This document shows positions 24,511-32,863 of a stretch of DNA of 36,834 nt, in pieces; the stretch's first letter is position 1, and each line of letters begins with the position of its first letter. The notes beneath the pieces are model-generated. The model worked only from the letters and a program-made list of their open reading frames with translations, did no database searches and had not been told where the DNA came from. The stretch comes from Clostridiales bacterium UBA6114 (GTDB taxonomy: Bacteria; Bacillota; Clostridia; Oscillospirales; Butyricicoccaceae). The position numbers and the translations under genes were made by a program. The stretch is taken from assembly GCA_002423435.1 (NCBI GenBank), contig DIWE01000039.1:1-36834 (forward strand), written 5' to 3'.

Positions 24511-24601
24511 GACGTCCATGACACGACGTGCCGCCACAACGGATAGTCTGTCTCGCATATTGTCTTCCCGAGCATTAAATCCGTCAGAAAGGAGGTAGAA
24601 G

Positions 24602-25333
24602 ATGGTCAAAGTGGGAATCACCGGCGGATGGGAGCCGGGAACCGTGGTTGAGGGTTGGCCGCTTGTGTACGCAAACAAAGGGCTTGTCGAATGCATCGAG
24701 CGCGCGGGCGCCCTTCCGGTTGTTATCCCCGTTGCGGAAGATACGCGGCATATGGACGAATACATGAAGATGCTCGACGGCGTCGTCATCTCGGGTGAAG
24801 TCTTAAGTATCAAGCGTAATGTTGTCCGGGATATCGGACAAAACGTACTGGAAAACAGCAACCCGATCCGGTATAAAAACGAAAAGGCCGCGATCCTTTC
24901 CGCGAGGCGCCTTAAAAAACCCCTTCTTGGCATCTGCCGCGGGCATCAGGTGCTTGCCGTCGCCGAAGGGGGCCATGTGGGAGACGAGGATATCAACGAG
25001 GGAAACACCGTCATGCACCAGCAGGGCGGGTCGCGCCCTCCCGACGAAGGCGTGCACGAAATCCATATCTCGCCCGGGACCACTCTGCAAAAAATGCTTA
25101 ACCGGGATATTCTTTTCGTCAACAGCTTCCATCGCCAGGCGGTCGACAGAGTACCGGAAGGCTTCAGGGTCTGCGCCCTCTCGGGAGACGGGCGCATCGA
25201 GGCCATGGAATCCGTCGCCGGCCCGTTCGCAATGGGTATTCAGTTCCACCCCGAAATGCTGAAGGAAGAGATCTGGCAAAGGTTTTTCAGCGAATTCGTG
25301 ACATTGATCCGAGAGCATCAAAACAAGCCGTAA
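24602..25333 (+). CDS. Class I amidotransferase-like hydrolase (peptidase C26, PuuD-like)
   Basis: 243 residues resembling gamma-glutamyl-GABA hydrolase PuuD. The nucleophile elbow is LLGICRGHQVLAVAEGG (Cys near residue 113), followed by VNSFHRQAVDRVPEGFRVCALSGDGRIEAMES and the catalytic His-Glu in GIQFHPEM. These enzymes cleave gamma-glutamyl amide bonds. The usual GMQ after the elbow is GHQ here. ATG 24602 follows AAAGGAGG. Within this cluster it may remove a glutamyl or other amide group from an imported or intermediate compound (inference). Confidence 0.88.
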   Translation: MVKVGITGGWEPGTVVEGWPLVYANKGLVECIERAGALPVVIPVAEDTRHMDEYMKMLDGVVISGEVLSIKRNVVRDIGQNVLENSNPIRYKNEKAAILSARRLKKPLLGICRGHQVLAVAEGGHVGDEDINEGNTVMHQQGGSRPPDEGVHEIHISPGTTLQKMLNRDILFVNSFHRQAVDRVPEGFRVCALSGDGRIEAMESVAGPFAMGIQFHPEMLKEEIWQRFFSEFVTLIREHQNKP

Positions 25334-25370
25334 AAACCGCGCGTCGATACATAATAAGGGGGTTTGATTC

Positions 25371-26768
25371 ATGTCGGCAAAAATGGTTGGCGGCGTTCCG
25401 CTGGAGATGTTTTATCTGATCCTGGTGCTTATCTTCGTATTCATCGTCTTCGCCCTGTTCAAAAGACCGATTTATGAAGTCATGTTTTTCGCCTTCTGCT
25501 TTACTGTGGTCATGACCGCAACCTATGATCAGTTCTGGTATTTTCTTACCTATCCCGCGACGCAGAGCAGCCTGTTCTACATTATTGTGAGTTTTCTTGC
25601 CCTCGCGTATATACTTGGCAAAACGCGCGTGGTTGAAAAAATGATCAATATCATCCTGGCCGTCGTAGGCGGGCTGCCGGGGGGTGCCGGGTACGTGGCG
25701 CTGTTCGGCAGCACGGGGCTTGCCATGATGACCGGCACGGGCCCCGGCAACGTTGCCGCGACCGGTGTATTCACCATCCCCGCCATGATCAAGAGCGGCT
25801 TTTCAAGGGAGCTTGCCGCGACCACCGAGATGGCCGCCAGCATGCTTGGAAACCAGATGGGGCCGGGGCTTAATCTTGTCGGTTTCGGCATCCTCGCGGG
25901 CCTGTATCCGCAAAACAACTACGATCTTGCCACCTTCTGGCTCGCTTTGTGGATTGTCGGCGGCTGGCTCGTTGTTCAGAGGGTTGTCACGCTGATCGTC
26001 CTGTGCAAAAAGGAGGGCGTGCGGCCGGTTCCGAAAAGCGAGCGGCCTTCCCTGAAGAAGGCCTGGAAGGAAGGCTGGGACTCCATCCTTCTCCCGTTTT
26101 TCATACTCTTTCCGATCATCTTCTCCTCAAAGGGAGCCGTTTTCATCCAGTCAAGGCTCGGAGAGGACGGCAACAAGGCTTTCTCCTCCATCGTGCTGAT
26201 GTTCACCGTGGGCGTGTGCGTGGTATACGCTCTGCTCACCGGCAGGAAGGAAATTGAAAAGAGCGAGGGCGAATTTTCGCTGAGGATCGTCTACAACATG
26301 TTCAAGGATAGCCTCCGGTCCGTGGTCCCCGTCGGAGCCACCATCTATTTCGCCTATGCCATGTCGATCATATTCAACAAGATCGCGGTGGCCGATGCGC
26401 TTCAGACCTGGGTGACCGGCATCGGTTTAAGCAAGCTGGGCTGGGTCGTGGCGGTCGTCCTTTTCACCGCCGTGCTCGGCATGGTGCTTCCCGGCTCTTC
26501 CCAAGTGGCGCTGCTCGGCTCCGCCATTATTTCCACGGGCGCCGCCGTCGGGATCAATCCGTTCCTGATTACCGCCGTCATGCCCGCGATCACGGGCGTC
26601 ATGGAGGGGATGACCCCGCCGCTTGCGCTGGCCATGTATACGGCCATGGGCCTTGCAAAATCCAAATACTGGCCGACCGCAAAGCTTTCCTATATCTGGT
26701 GCGCGGGCAATGTCCTGATGACCGTCCTGCTTCTGATGGGCGTGTTGCCGATTTTTATCAACGCATAG
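25371..26768 (+). CDS. TRAP large-permease (DctM)-like membrane protein
   Basis: 465 residues with about 11-12 predicted helices. The stretch GGLPGGAGYVALFGSTGLAMMTGTGPGNVAATGVFTIPAMIKSGF followed by TTEMAASMLGNQMGPGLNLVG matches the DctM signature, and the C-terminal half repeats it (GMVLPGSSQVALLGSAIISTGAAVGINPFLITAVMPAITGVMEGMTPPLALAMYTAMG). No DctP/TAXI receptor and no ordinary 4-helix DctQ subunit are encoded nearby; a two-helix protein follows 12 bases later. ATG 25371 follows AAGGGGG. Confidence 0.82.
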   Translation: MSAKMVGGVPLEMFYLILVLIFVFIVFALFKRPIYEVMFFAFCFTVVMTATYDQFWYFLTYPATQSSLFYIIVSFLALAYILGKTRVVEKMINIILAVVGGLPGGAGYVALFGSTGLAMMTGTGPGNVAATGVFTIPAMIKSGFSRELAATTEMAASMLGNQMGPGLNLVGFGILAGLYPQNNYDLATFWLALWIVGGWLVVQRVVTLIVLCKKEGVRPVPKSERPSLKKAWKEGWDSILLPFFILFPIIFSSKGAVFIQSRLGEDGNKAFSSIVLMFTVGVCVVYALLTGRKEIEKSEGEFSLRIVYNMFKDSLRSVVPVGATIYFAYAMSIIFNKIAVADALQTWVTGIGLSKLGWVVAVVLFTAVLGMVLPGSSQVALLGSAIISTGAAVGINPFLITAVMPAITGVMEGMTPPLALAMYTAMGLAKSKYWPTAKLSYIWCAGNVLMTVLLLMGVLPIFINA

Positions 26769-26780
26769 GGGGTAAAAACG

Positions 26781-27086
26781 ATGAAAAAGACCGTTATCAC
26801 TTTATGTGAGCATGTTTTCGGAGTTTGCCTGATGGTTTCGGTACTGGTCGGCGCCCTTGTGGCCGTCCTGCTCGTGATCGCCTTTGCCGCCGGCGGTGGT
26901 GTCGGCCAAAGTCTTGCCGTTTTGGGGAAAGCCGTCATGTACAAGGCCATCGGCATCGCCGCGATCGGCTCCATCGTGGGCATGCTTGCGTTTTATGTGG
27001 GCGATTCCCACGTCTTGAAGATAGACAGCCAGGAGGGGGCTTCCGAGGAAACGGCTGCCCTGGAAACGGATCAGGCCGTTAAGTGA
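26781..27086 (+). CDS. Small two-helix membrane protein, possible permease subunit
   Basis: 101 residues. Two hydrophobic segments (about 12-40, FGVCLMVSVLVGALVAVLLVIAF, and 53-72, YKAIGIAAIGSIVGMLAFYV) are separated by a Gly-rich loop and followed by an acidic tail. ATG is preceded by AGGGGG. Being 12 bases after the DctM-like gene, it may be its accessory subunit, though DctQ proteins usually have four helices. I recognise no family with certainty. Confidence 0.7.
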   Translation: MKKTVITLCEHVFGVCLMVSVLVGALVAVLLVIAFAAGGGVGQSLAVLGKAVMYKAIGIAAIGSIVGMLAFYVGDSHVLKIDSQEGASEETAALETDQAVK

Positions 27087-27128
27087 TTGACCCCGTTTTT
27101 TGGAGAGCGTATCCTGTGTGCTGAATAC

Positions 27129-27312
27129 AGGGGGTGTCACAAAATGCATATCCATGCATTTAGCGGCACCCCCTCCGTGCTGCGCACGCCGCTGCGGCGG
27201 ATGTTTGAATGCAAAAGAGGGCCTCGCCGGCCCCCTTTCACACTTTCCCCCGCGCCCTACGGGCCCCGGCCACAGCAAATTTTTATATTTATGCATTTTG
27301 CGACAACCCCCT
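27129..27312. mobile_element. Candidate 184-bp MITE-like inverted-repeat element
   Basis: The left end begins AGGGGGTGTCACAAAATG and continues CAT; the right end, read on the minus strand, begins AGGGGGTTGTCGCAAAATG and continues CAT: about 21-22 bases with one indel and one mismatch. The left end also folds on itself (AGGGGGTG / CACCCCCT, 27129-27174). The interior is GC-rich with no ORF of note. No clear target-site duplication is visible. Defective transposon remnant or regulatory repeat are both possible. Confidence 0.5.
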
Positions 27313-27347
27313 CGACCCCTTAACAATCCCCAGAGATACTTTTCGAC

Positions 27348-27388
27348 AAACGTGGGCGCCTGTGCATGTGCACAGGCGCCCACGTTTT
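27348..27388. terminator. Bidirectional terminator between convergent genes
   Basis: 18-bp perfect inverted repeat (27348-27365 with 27370-27387) with loop ATGT, AAA on the left and TTTT on the right. It serves the GntR-controlled operon (+) and the stalk-domain gene (-). Confidence 0.85.
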
Positions 27389-27401
27389 CATTGCTTGCCG
27401 A

Positions 27402-28799
27402 TCAGAAAAGCGGTACGATCTCGCTTTCGGCCGGGGGAGCCTCGTCGGGCGTCCGGTCGGTTTCGGTAAACTCCATATTCATTTTGATTGCGTAATCGAG
27501 GAGATTCGGGACGGTGAAGGTCATCGTGACGTCCGCGTTTTTATACCCGGTCTGCGAGGCGGTTATTTTTGCCGAGCCCAGATCCTCGCCCATATTGATC
27601 GTCATGGTCATGTCATAGCCGTTTATTTTTTCATATTTTTGATTCAATACCATCCTGATCGTCATATCGGCGCCGTTTTCCGTCGAAGCGTAATTTGAAA
27701 CATAGCTGTCGCCGGCCTTTGAAAACGCGCTGTCCCCGAACATATCCTCCATCTGGTCAAGCGTCTGCGTCAGAGTGTCGAAGGCGCCGGCGCTGTTGAT
27801 GCCCATTAACCCATAGGCATTCACAAGGTATTCCGCAAAGCCCGACTGATTCGCAGCCTTAAGCAGCGCCTCTATATCGAGATCGACGCCCGACATGCTG
27901 AAAATCTTGTTGAGGTCGATGTAAAGCCAGGAATCCTCCGAGACATTCGGGATGCCTGCCATGCTGAAAATCGGGGAACGCAGATAGACCTTTCCCTCAT
28001 CCAGATTGATGATATAGTCGATTTCTACGTTTTTCAGCATATCAAGGATCTGCTGAGTTTCCTGCCCGCCGTCCTCCGGGGAAAGGGACATAAGATCGGA
28101 GAAATAGTCCGAGATATCAATCGACATGTCGAGGTTCATATTCATTAGGTTCTGATAGCTGAGGCCTTCGATTGTCCCGCTGATACCCACCGGAACAGCC
28201 GGCTCGCCCGGGGCGGTGACCTTCATATCCAAGGTGAAATCGCCTGTAAACGCATAGGCCTTTTCATTAAACCCCTGTGAATATTCAAGGTACTGATCCA
28301 TGACGCTGAATTTGCCCGCGTAGGCGTCGATCAGCTTGTCTGCGTCGATCAGGACAACGGCGCGTTCGGTTTCATCCCAGCCGACCAGAAAGCCGAAGGC
28401 CTTTGCAACAAAATTTACCGGGATCATGGTGCGCTGGTTTTCGATATAGGACGCCGCGTCGGCCGCAACCGTTTCGGTTTCTCCGTCCTTTGTCACCGAT
28501 ATGCTTTCCTGTCCGATGACAAAATTTAATACGGTTCCGTCTTTTTCGGCGGTAACGGTCTGCGTTTCGTCGTCATACCGCACTTCGGCGCCCATCGCCT
28601 CGAGCAGGGCACGAAACGGGACGTAGGAATACCCGTCCCTGATGGTGGGTGCGGCGTCGGGAAAGGAGAGCGCGTTGCCGTCTAAAATCACGGTAATCCG
28701 ATCTCCCGTCCCGCCGGTTGCAAAGCCGGTTGTAATAAGCGCCATTGCCATCGCAACGATAAGCGCCATGGTGAGAATTCTTTTTGCCGAACGTTTCAT
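27402..28799 (-). CDS. Secreted protein with copper-amine-oxidase-N-like (stalk) domain
   Basis: 465 residues. A signal peptide (about 1-27, ILTMALIVAMAMALITTGFA) lacks a lipobox. Residues about 32-155 form the copper amine oxidase N-terminal-like domain: ITVILDGNALSFPDAAPTIRDGYSYVPFRALLEAMGAEVRYD, then RTMIPVNFVAKAFGFLVGWDETERAVVLID. This stalk module is widespread in secreted clostridial proteins and carries no copper centre. The larger C-terminal part (about 175-440) is a beta-rich domain resembling lipoprotein-carrier-type folds (substrate-free analogue; inference). ATG 28799 is preceded by AGGAGG on the minus strand. Its role in the cell wall is unknown. Confidence 0.82.
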   Translation of the reverse strand: MKRSAKRILTMALIVAMAMALITTGFATGGTGDRITVILDGNALSFPDAAPTIRDGYSYVPFRALLEAMGAEVRYDDETQTVTAEKDGTVLNFVIGQESISVTKDGETETVAADAASYIENQRTMIPVNFVAKAFGFLVGWDETERAVVLIDADKLIDAYAGKFSVMDQYLEYSQGFNEKAYAFTGDFTLDMKVTAPGEPAVPVGISGTIEGLSYQNLMNMNLDMSIDISDYFSDLMSLSPEDGGQETQQILDMLKNVEIDYIINLDEGKVYLRSPIFSMAGIPNVSEDSWLYIDLNKIFSMSGVDLDIEALLKAANQSGFAEYLVNAYGLMGINSAGAFDTLTQTLDQMEDMFGDSAFSKAGDSYVSNYASTENGADMTIRMVLNQKYEKINGYDMTMTINMGEDLGSAKITASQTGYKNADVTMTFTVPNLLDYAIKMNMEFTETDRTPDEAPPAESEIVPLF

Positions 28800-28838
28800 T
28801 TGGTTGTCCTCCTGTATTTATTGTCTACCTATGACTAT

Positions 28839-28866
28839 AGAATACCATAACCGCCATTCTTTTCAA
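28839..28866 (-). promoter_or_regulatory. Possible promoter of the stalk-domain gene
   Basis: Minus strand TTGAAA (28866-28861), 16 bases, TATTCT (28844-28839), 40 bases before the ATG. Moderate match only. Confidence 0.4.
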
Positions 28867-29004
28867 AACACCGAAATAAGAACCAAAGCGGGATAAAAAT
28901 GGATTTATTTAAAGTAAAAACCTTGAAATCAAAACGGTTTTAATGAAAAAAATAACAAAAATGCCCTTTTTGGAATTCGTATAAGGAAACATTTACCGCT
29001 GCCG

Positions 29005-29048
29005 GATATCCGCTCAAACCGGATATTGCGCCGGTTTGAGCGGATATC
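29005..29048. terminator. Large inverted repeat, probable terminator
   Basis: 18-bp perfect stem GATATCCGCTCAAACCGG / CCGGTTTGAGCGGATATC with an 8-base loop. It lies downstream (minus strand) of the efflux operon and its first hairpin. No long T tract. Confidence 0.6.
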
Positions 29049-29056
29049 AAAAGTGC

Positions 29057-29092
29057 GCAAACCATTGAAAACGTCAATTTTCAATGGTTTGC
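29057..29092 (-). terminator. Terminator of the efflux-tetR operon
   Basis: 15-bp perfect stem GCAAACCATTGAAAA / TTTTCAATGGTTTGC with a 6-base loop, 14 bases after the tetR stop on the minus strand and followed there by a T-containing stretch. Confidence 0.7.
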
Positions 29093-29105
29093 CGGGACTC
29101 ACTAT

Positions 29106-29696
29106 CTATTTTATGGGAGGAGAAACAAGTTTTATGATGGAATCGACCAAACCGCCGAGGGATTCTTCTGAAATCATCGGCATCCGGCCAAAGATGTAAT
29201 CGAATGAAATTCCCTTTACCGAGCCGAATATCAGATATAGGACGCAGTTTGGATCGACATCCGCGCGGATCTCGCCTTTTGCGACTTCTTCCTCAAGCGA
29301 GGATAAAAGCATCTTATGGATATAGGAATACTGTTGATAGGCAAAATCCCGGAGCTCTTTATAATACATGGTCTCGTGCAGATGCATAAGCACGACCTGA
29401 TACTGGTCGCTGATCGAATCGCAATGCAGCTTCATATAGCTTAATAATTTTTCCCTGAAGGGGATATCTTTCGATAATATGTCGGAAAGCCGGCTTTTAT
29501 ACAGGTCCAGAACCGACTCAAAAAGCGTTATGAAGACCGACATTTTTGAATCGAAATACTCATAGATGGTGCTTTTGCCGATGCCGGCGGCCTTGGCGAT
29601 ATCCTCGATTTTGGCTTTTTCAAAGCCGCTTTTGGCAAAGACCTTGCAGGCCGCGTCCAGAATTACGTACAGGCGCGCTTCCTTCACGCTGCTCAT
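29106..29696 (-). CDS. TetR-family regulator of the efflux operon
   Basis: 196 residues. The N-terminal TetR helix-turn-helix (about 10-56) reads ILDAACKVFAKSGFEKAKIEDIAKAAGIGKSTIYEYFDSKMSVF, the family signature. The C-terminal ligand-binding domain is variable, as expected. The ATG overlaps the stop of the RND pump (ATGA), so it is the last cistron of the operon it probably represses, through the perfect ACCGACCG-AA-CGGTCGGT site near the promoter. Placing the repressor last gives delayed feedback. The inducer, presumably a pump substrate, is unknown. Confidence 0.92.
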   Translation of the reverse strand: MSSVKEARLYVILDAACKVFAKSGFEKAKIEDIAKAAGIGKSTIYEYFDSKMSVFITLFESVLDLYKSRLSDILSKDIPFREKLLSYMKLHCDSISDQYQVVLMHLHETMYYKELRDFAYQQYSYIHKMLLSSLEEEVAKGEIRADVDPNCVLYLIFGSVKGISFDYIFGRMPMISEESLGGLVDSIIKLVSPPIK

Positions 29697-32600
29697 TGAT
29701 GAACACCTTCCGCTTCCCGCGCTTCGTCCTGATTTTCAGTTCCGGCACCGGGGATATCGGATTGTGTCTTTTTTTTGCGGCGGAATCCCCGGCCAAGCCT
29801 TGCGGTCAGATCGTCGATCAGCGAGTATAAAACCGGAATAACGACGAGGGTCAGCACGGTTGCAAGCGAAAGGCCGCCGATAAAGGTAATGGCAAGGGGC
29901 GCTTCAAGCTCGCCGCCGTCGCCCATGCCCAAAGCCATCGGGATCAGGGCGAGCACCGTCGTAAGCGTCGTCATCAATACCGGGCGTATGCGGATCGGCC
30001 CCGCCGCGAGAATGGCGCTTAAGCGGTCCTCTCCCGCATTTCTGCGGGTTTTGATATAATCCACCAGCACAATCGCATTATTTACGACGACACCGCAGAG
30101 CATGATCATTCCGATAAAAGCGACGACGCTTATGGGGGTCCTTGTGACAAACAGCCCGAGCATGCCGCCCGAAAGGCCCAGGGGAACGGCCAGCATGATC
30201 GAAATCGGCAAAAGGATGGATTCAAACTGCGAAGCGAGCACGATGTAGATCAGGGCGATTGCAAGAATCAGCGCGAGGCCGAGATCGGAAAACGCACTTT
30301 GAATTTCCTTGGTCTGGCCGCCCATCTCGATCGAGTATCCGTCCGGCAGACGATAGGCAGAGATCGCTTTTTCGATATCCGTGTTGACAGAGCCGACGTC
30401 GCGGTTTATTACCTGGCCGCTCACCGTGACGGTGCGCACCTGGTTTTCTCTGACGATCATGCTCGGCCCAAGGGAGATATCGACGTCGGCGACAAGCTCG
30501 ATCGGGATCATGCCGCCCGAAGCCGTCGTTATCTGGATGTTCTTGAGGTTTTCGAGGCTCTTTGCGCTTAAATCCGAACCTTTGACGATCACATCGATCT
30601 CGCTGCCCTGATAGGTAAGCCGGGTGGCGGTCGCGCCGGAAACCGAGTTCCTTACGGCGGATGCGATCTGCGCCGCCGTGAGGCCGAAATGGGCGGCGTT
30701 TTCACGGTTTACGCGGATTTCGACCTCGGGGTATCCTTCCTGCATATCGGAGGAGACCTCGGTCGCCCCGGGGACGCCCTCAATGATCGATACGATATCG
30801 TTTGATATGCGCGTAAGCTCGTCAAGGTCGTCGCCCTTTATCATAACGCTGATCGCGGCGCCGGCCATTGCGCTCATATCTGAGTCGCCCGCCGTGATCG
30901 AGGTTTCGATGCCCGCGATGTCCTTAAGGCGGGCCCGAACGTCCTCCGCGACTTCGGCCGAGCTCCTTTCACGCTCGGACTCGGGAACGAGGTTTAAGGA
31001 GACGCTGGCGGTGTCCGCCACCGCGCCGGCGGCGACTGAAGATGCCCCGGCCAGGGAATAGAGCGACTTTATCTCCGGGATATCTTTGATGCGCGAAATG
31101 ACGTCGTCCACCGCGGCCTCCGTTTCGGAGAGATCGCTTCCGCGGGGAAGGGAGACGCTGACGGAAACGGTGCCCTGGTCGGATGCCGGGAAAAACTCGG
31201 TGCCGACGGTAAAGAGGGAAAGAATGCTGAGCACAAAAACCGAAACGGCCGCCAAAATGGTGATAACCCGGTGGCGCATGGCGCCTCTCAGCAGCCTTTT
31301 ATAACCCGAGAGCATCTTTCCCGCGCCTTTGTCGATGCGGGAAAAGAAGCCTTTTTCCATCCTGGAAAACACATTTCTGCTTGTAAAGTCCAAGGACTCG
31401 GGCAAAAGACGGTTGCACATCAGCGGAACGATGGTGAGCGCGACGATAAGCGACGACAAAAGCGACATTGTGACCGTGAGCGCAAGCTCTTTAAATAGGG
31501 AGGAGGTGATCCCCTCGACGAACACGATGGGCAGGAAAACGGCGATTGTCGTAATGGTCGACGCCGTTATGGCGAGCGCGACCTCGGACGCGCCCTTTAA
31601 AGCGGCGTCAAACGGACCGTGTCCTTCCTGCCGGAACCGGTAGATATTTTCAAGCACGACGATCGAATTGTCGACCATCATCCCGACGCCGAGCGCGAGC
31701 CCTCCGAGGGTCATCATATTCAGTGTGACGTCCAGAAAATAAAGGGATGTAAGCGTCACGATAATGGAAGCCGGGATTGCAATGCCGATGATGATGGTAG
31801 CCCGCCAGTTGTGCAGGAAGAAATACAGAACCAGAATGGCGAGGATCGCGCCTAAAAGCGCGTTTGTTACAACTGCGTTGATCGCCTGGTTGATGTAATC
31901 GGCCTGGTTGAAAATCGTATCGACCTCGTAGCGTTCATTTTTTGCTATGATTTCGTCGAGTGTTTTGGCGACGTTGCCGGAGACTTCGACCGTATTGGTG
32001 CCCGACTGCTTCTGGACATTTAAGGAAATGGCCGGTTTTCCGTTATAGGTCGCAATCGACGTGAGATCGTCGTGGGCAAGCGTCACGTCGGCGATTTCGG
32101 ACAGCCGGACGTTTCCGCCGCTCGGAAGCGGGATCAGCGCATTTTTGATATCGTCGATCGAAGAAAATTTCCCGGTTGTGCGGATCGAGAGCTTCTGGTT
32201 GCCGTTTTGGACTTCGCCCGAGGGAAGGGCAAGGTTTTCAGCGCCGATGATCTGGGAAATATAGTCGACCGTAATGGAATAGCCGTCAAGGGCCGTCTGG
32301 TTTGCCGCAATCTCCACTTTGTTGGAATACCCGCCTTCAATCGTGACAGAGGCGACGCCGTCGAGCCGTTCGAGCTGCGGCTTTAATTTGTCCTCCGCGA
32401 AGGTCTGCATTTCGGCCAGATCCTCGGACCCGGACAGGGAGAGCATATAAACCGGCATCGAATCGGGATCGAGCGCCATGACCATAGGGGCGGAGGCGCC
32501 GTCCGGCAAAGCCCCTTTGACAAGGTCGATTTTCTCGCGCATATTGAGCGCGGCAAAGTCCATGTCCGTACCGTAGGTGAATTCGCAGATGACGATGCTC

Positions 32601-32863
32601 TGCCCTTCCGAGCTTCGGGAGCTTACGTTTTTAATGCTGTTTACGGAGCCGACCGCTTCCTCGATCGGGCGGGAGAGGAGCGTCTCGATTTCCTGCGGCC
32701 CCACGCCCTGATAATTCGTCACGACGATGACATATGGAATTTCGATGCTCGGATACAGATCAAGCGGCAGCTTGGAGAAGGATACGATGCCGAAGATCAG
32801 GACCGAAAGCGCCAGCATCAAAGTCGTGACAGGCCTGCGGAGTGAAAACCCCGGGAGATTCAT
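29693..32863 (-). CDS. RND-family efflux pump (AcrB/SwrC-like)
   Basis: 1056 residues, standard RND length. MNLPGFSLRRPVTTLMLALSVLIFGIV opens with the first helix, followed by the periplasmic-type porter loop (YPSIEIPYVIVVTNYQGVGPQEIE). The TM4 motif LGVGMMVDNSIVVLENIYRFR holds the proton-relay Asp, and a second copy of the whole arrangement follows (GMIMLCGVVVNNAIVLVDYIKTRR). These pumps export amphiphilic compounds using the proton gradient; in Gram-positives the relative is SwrC (surfactin resistance). The start overlaps the adaptor stop and the stop overlaps tetR (both ATGA). The encoded TolC-like partner is unusual for a single-membrane cell. Confidence 0.95.
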   Translation of the reverse strand: MNLPGFSLRRPVTTLMLALSVLIFGIVSFSKLPLDLYPSIEIPYVIVVTNYQGVGPQEIETLLSRPIEEAVGSVNSIKNVSSRSSEGQSIVICEFTYGTDMDFAALNMREKIDLVKGALPDGASAPMVMALDPDSMPVYMLSLSGSEDLAEMQTFAEDKLKPQLERLDGVASVTIEGGYSNKVEIAANQTALDGYSITVDYISQIIGAENLALPSGEVQNGNQKLSIRTTGKFSSIDDIKNALIPLPSGGNVRLSEIADVTLAHDDLTSIATYNGKPAISLNVQKQSGTNTVEVSGNVAKTLDEIIAKNERYEVDTIFNQADYINQAINAVVTNALLGAILAILVLYFFLHNWRATIIIGIAIPASIIVTLTSLYFLDVTLNMMTLGGLALGVGMMVDNSIVVLENIYRFRQEGHGPFDAALKGASEVALAITASTITTIAVFLPIVFVEGITSSLFKELALTVTMSLLSSLIVALTIVPLMCNRLLPESLDFTSRNVFSRMEKGFFSRIDKGAGKMLSGYKRLLRGAMRHRVITILAAVSVFVLSILSLFTVGTEFFPASDQGTVSVSVSLPRGSDLSETEAAVDDVISRIKDIPEIKSLYSLAGASSVAAGAVADTASVSLNLVPESERERSSAEVAEDVRARLKDIAGIETSITAGDSDMSAMAGAAISVMIKGDDLDELTRISNDIVSIIEGVPGATEVSSDMQEGYPEVEIRVNRENAAHFGLTAAQIASAVRNSVSGATATRLTYQGSEIDVIVKGSDLSAKSLENLKNIQITTASGGMIPIELVADVDISLGPSMIVRENQVRTVTVSGQVINRDVGSVNTDIEKAISAYRLPDGYSIEMGGQTKEIQSAFSDLGLALILAIALIYIVLASQFESILLPISIMLAVPLGLSGGMLGLFVTRTPISVVAFIGMIMLCGVVVNNAIVLVDYIKTRRNAGEDRLSAILAAGPIRIRPVLMTTLTTVLALIPMALGMGDGGELEAPLAITFIGGLSLATVLTLVVIPVLYSLIDDLTARLGRGFRRKKKTQSDIPGAGTENQDEAREAEGVHQ

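Larger units (their letters stand above)
27087..27401. other. Intergenic region with MITE-like element and terminator
   Basis: 315 bases between convergent genes. It contains the inverted-repeat element at 27129-27312 and a bidirectional terminator at 27348-27388. Short open frames here are low-complexity and lack Shine-Dalgarno sequences. Confidence 0.7.
28800..29105. other. Intergenic region upstream of the stalk-domain gene
   Basis: 306 bases containing a weak minus-strand promoter near 28839-28866 and two large inverted repeats at 29005-29048 and 29057-29092. No gene is supported. Confidence 0.6.

Noticed and set aside
23875..24933. Long antisense open frame opposite the symporter and C26 genes
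   Set aside because: It spans two convincing plus-strand genes and resembles no protein.
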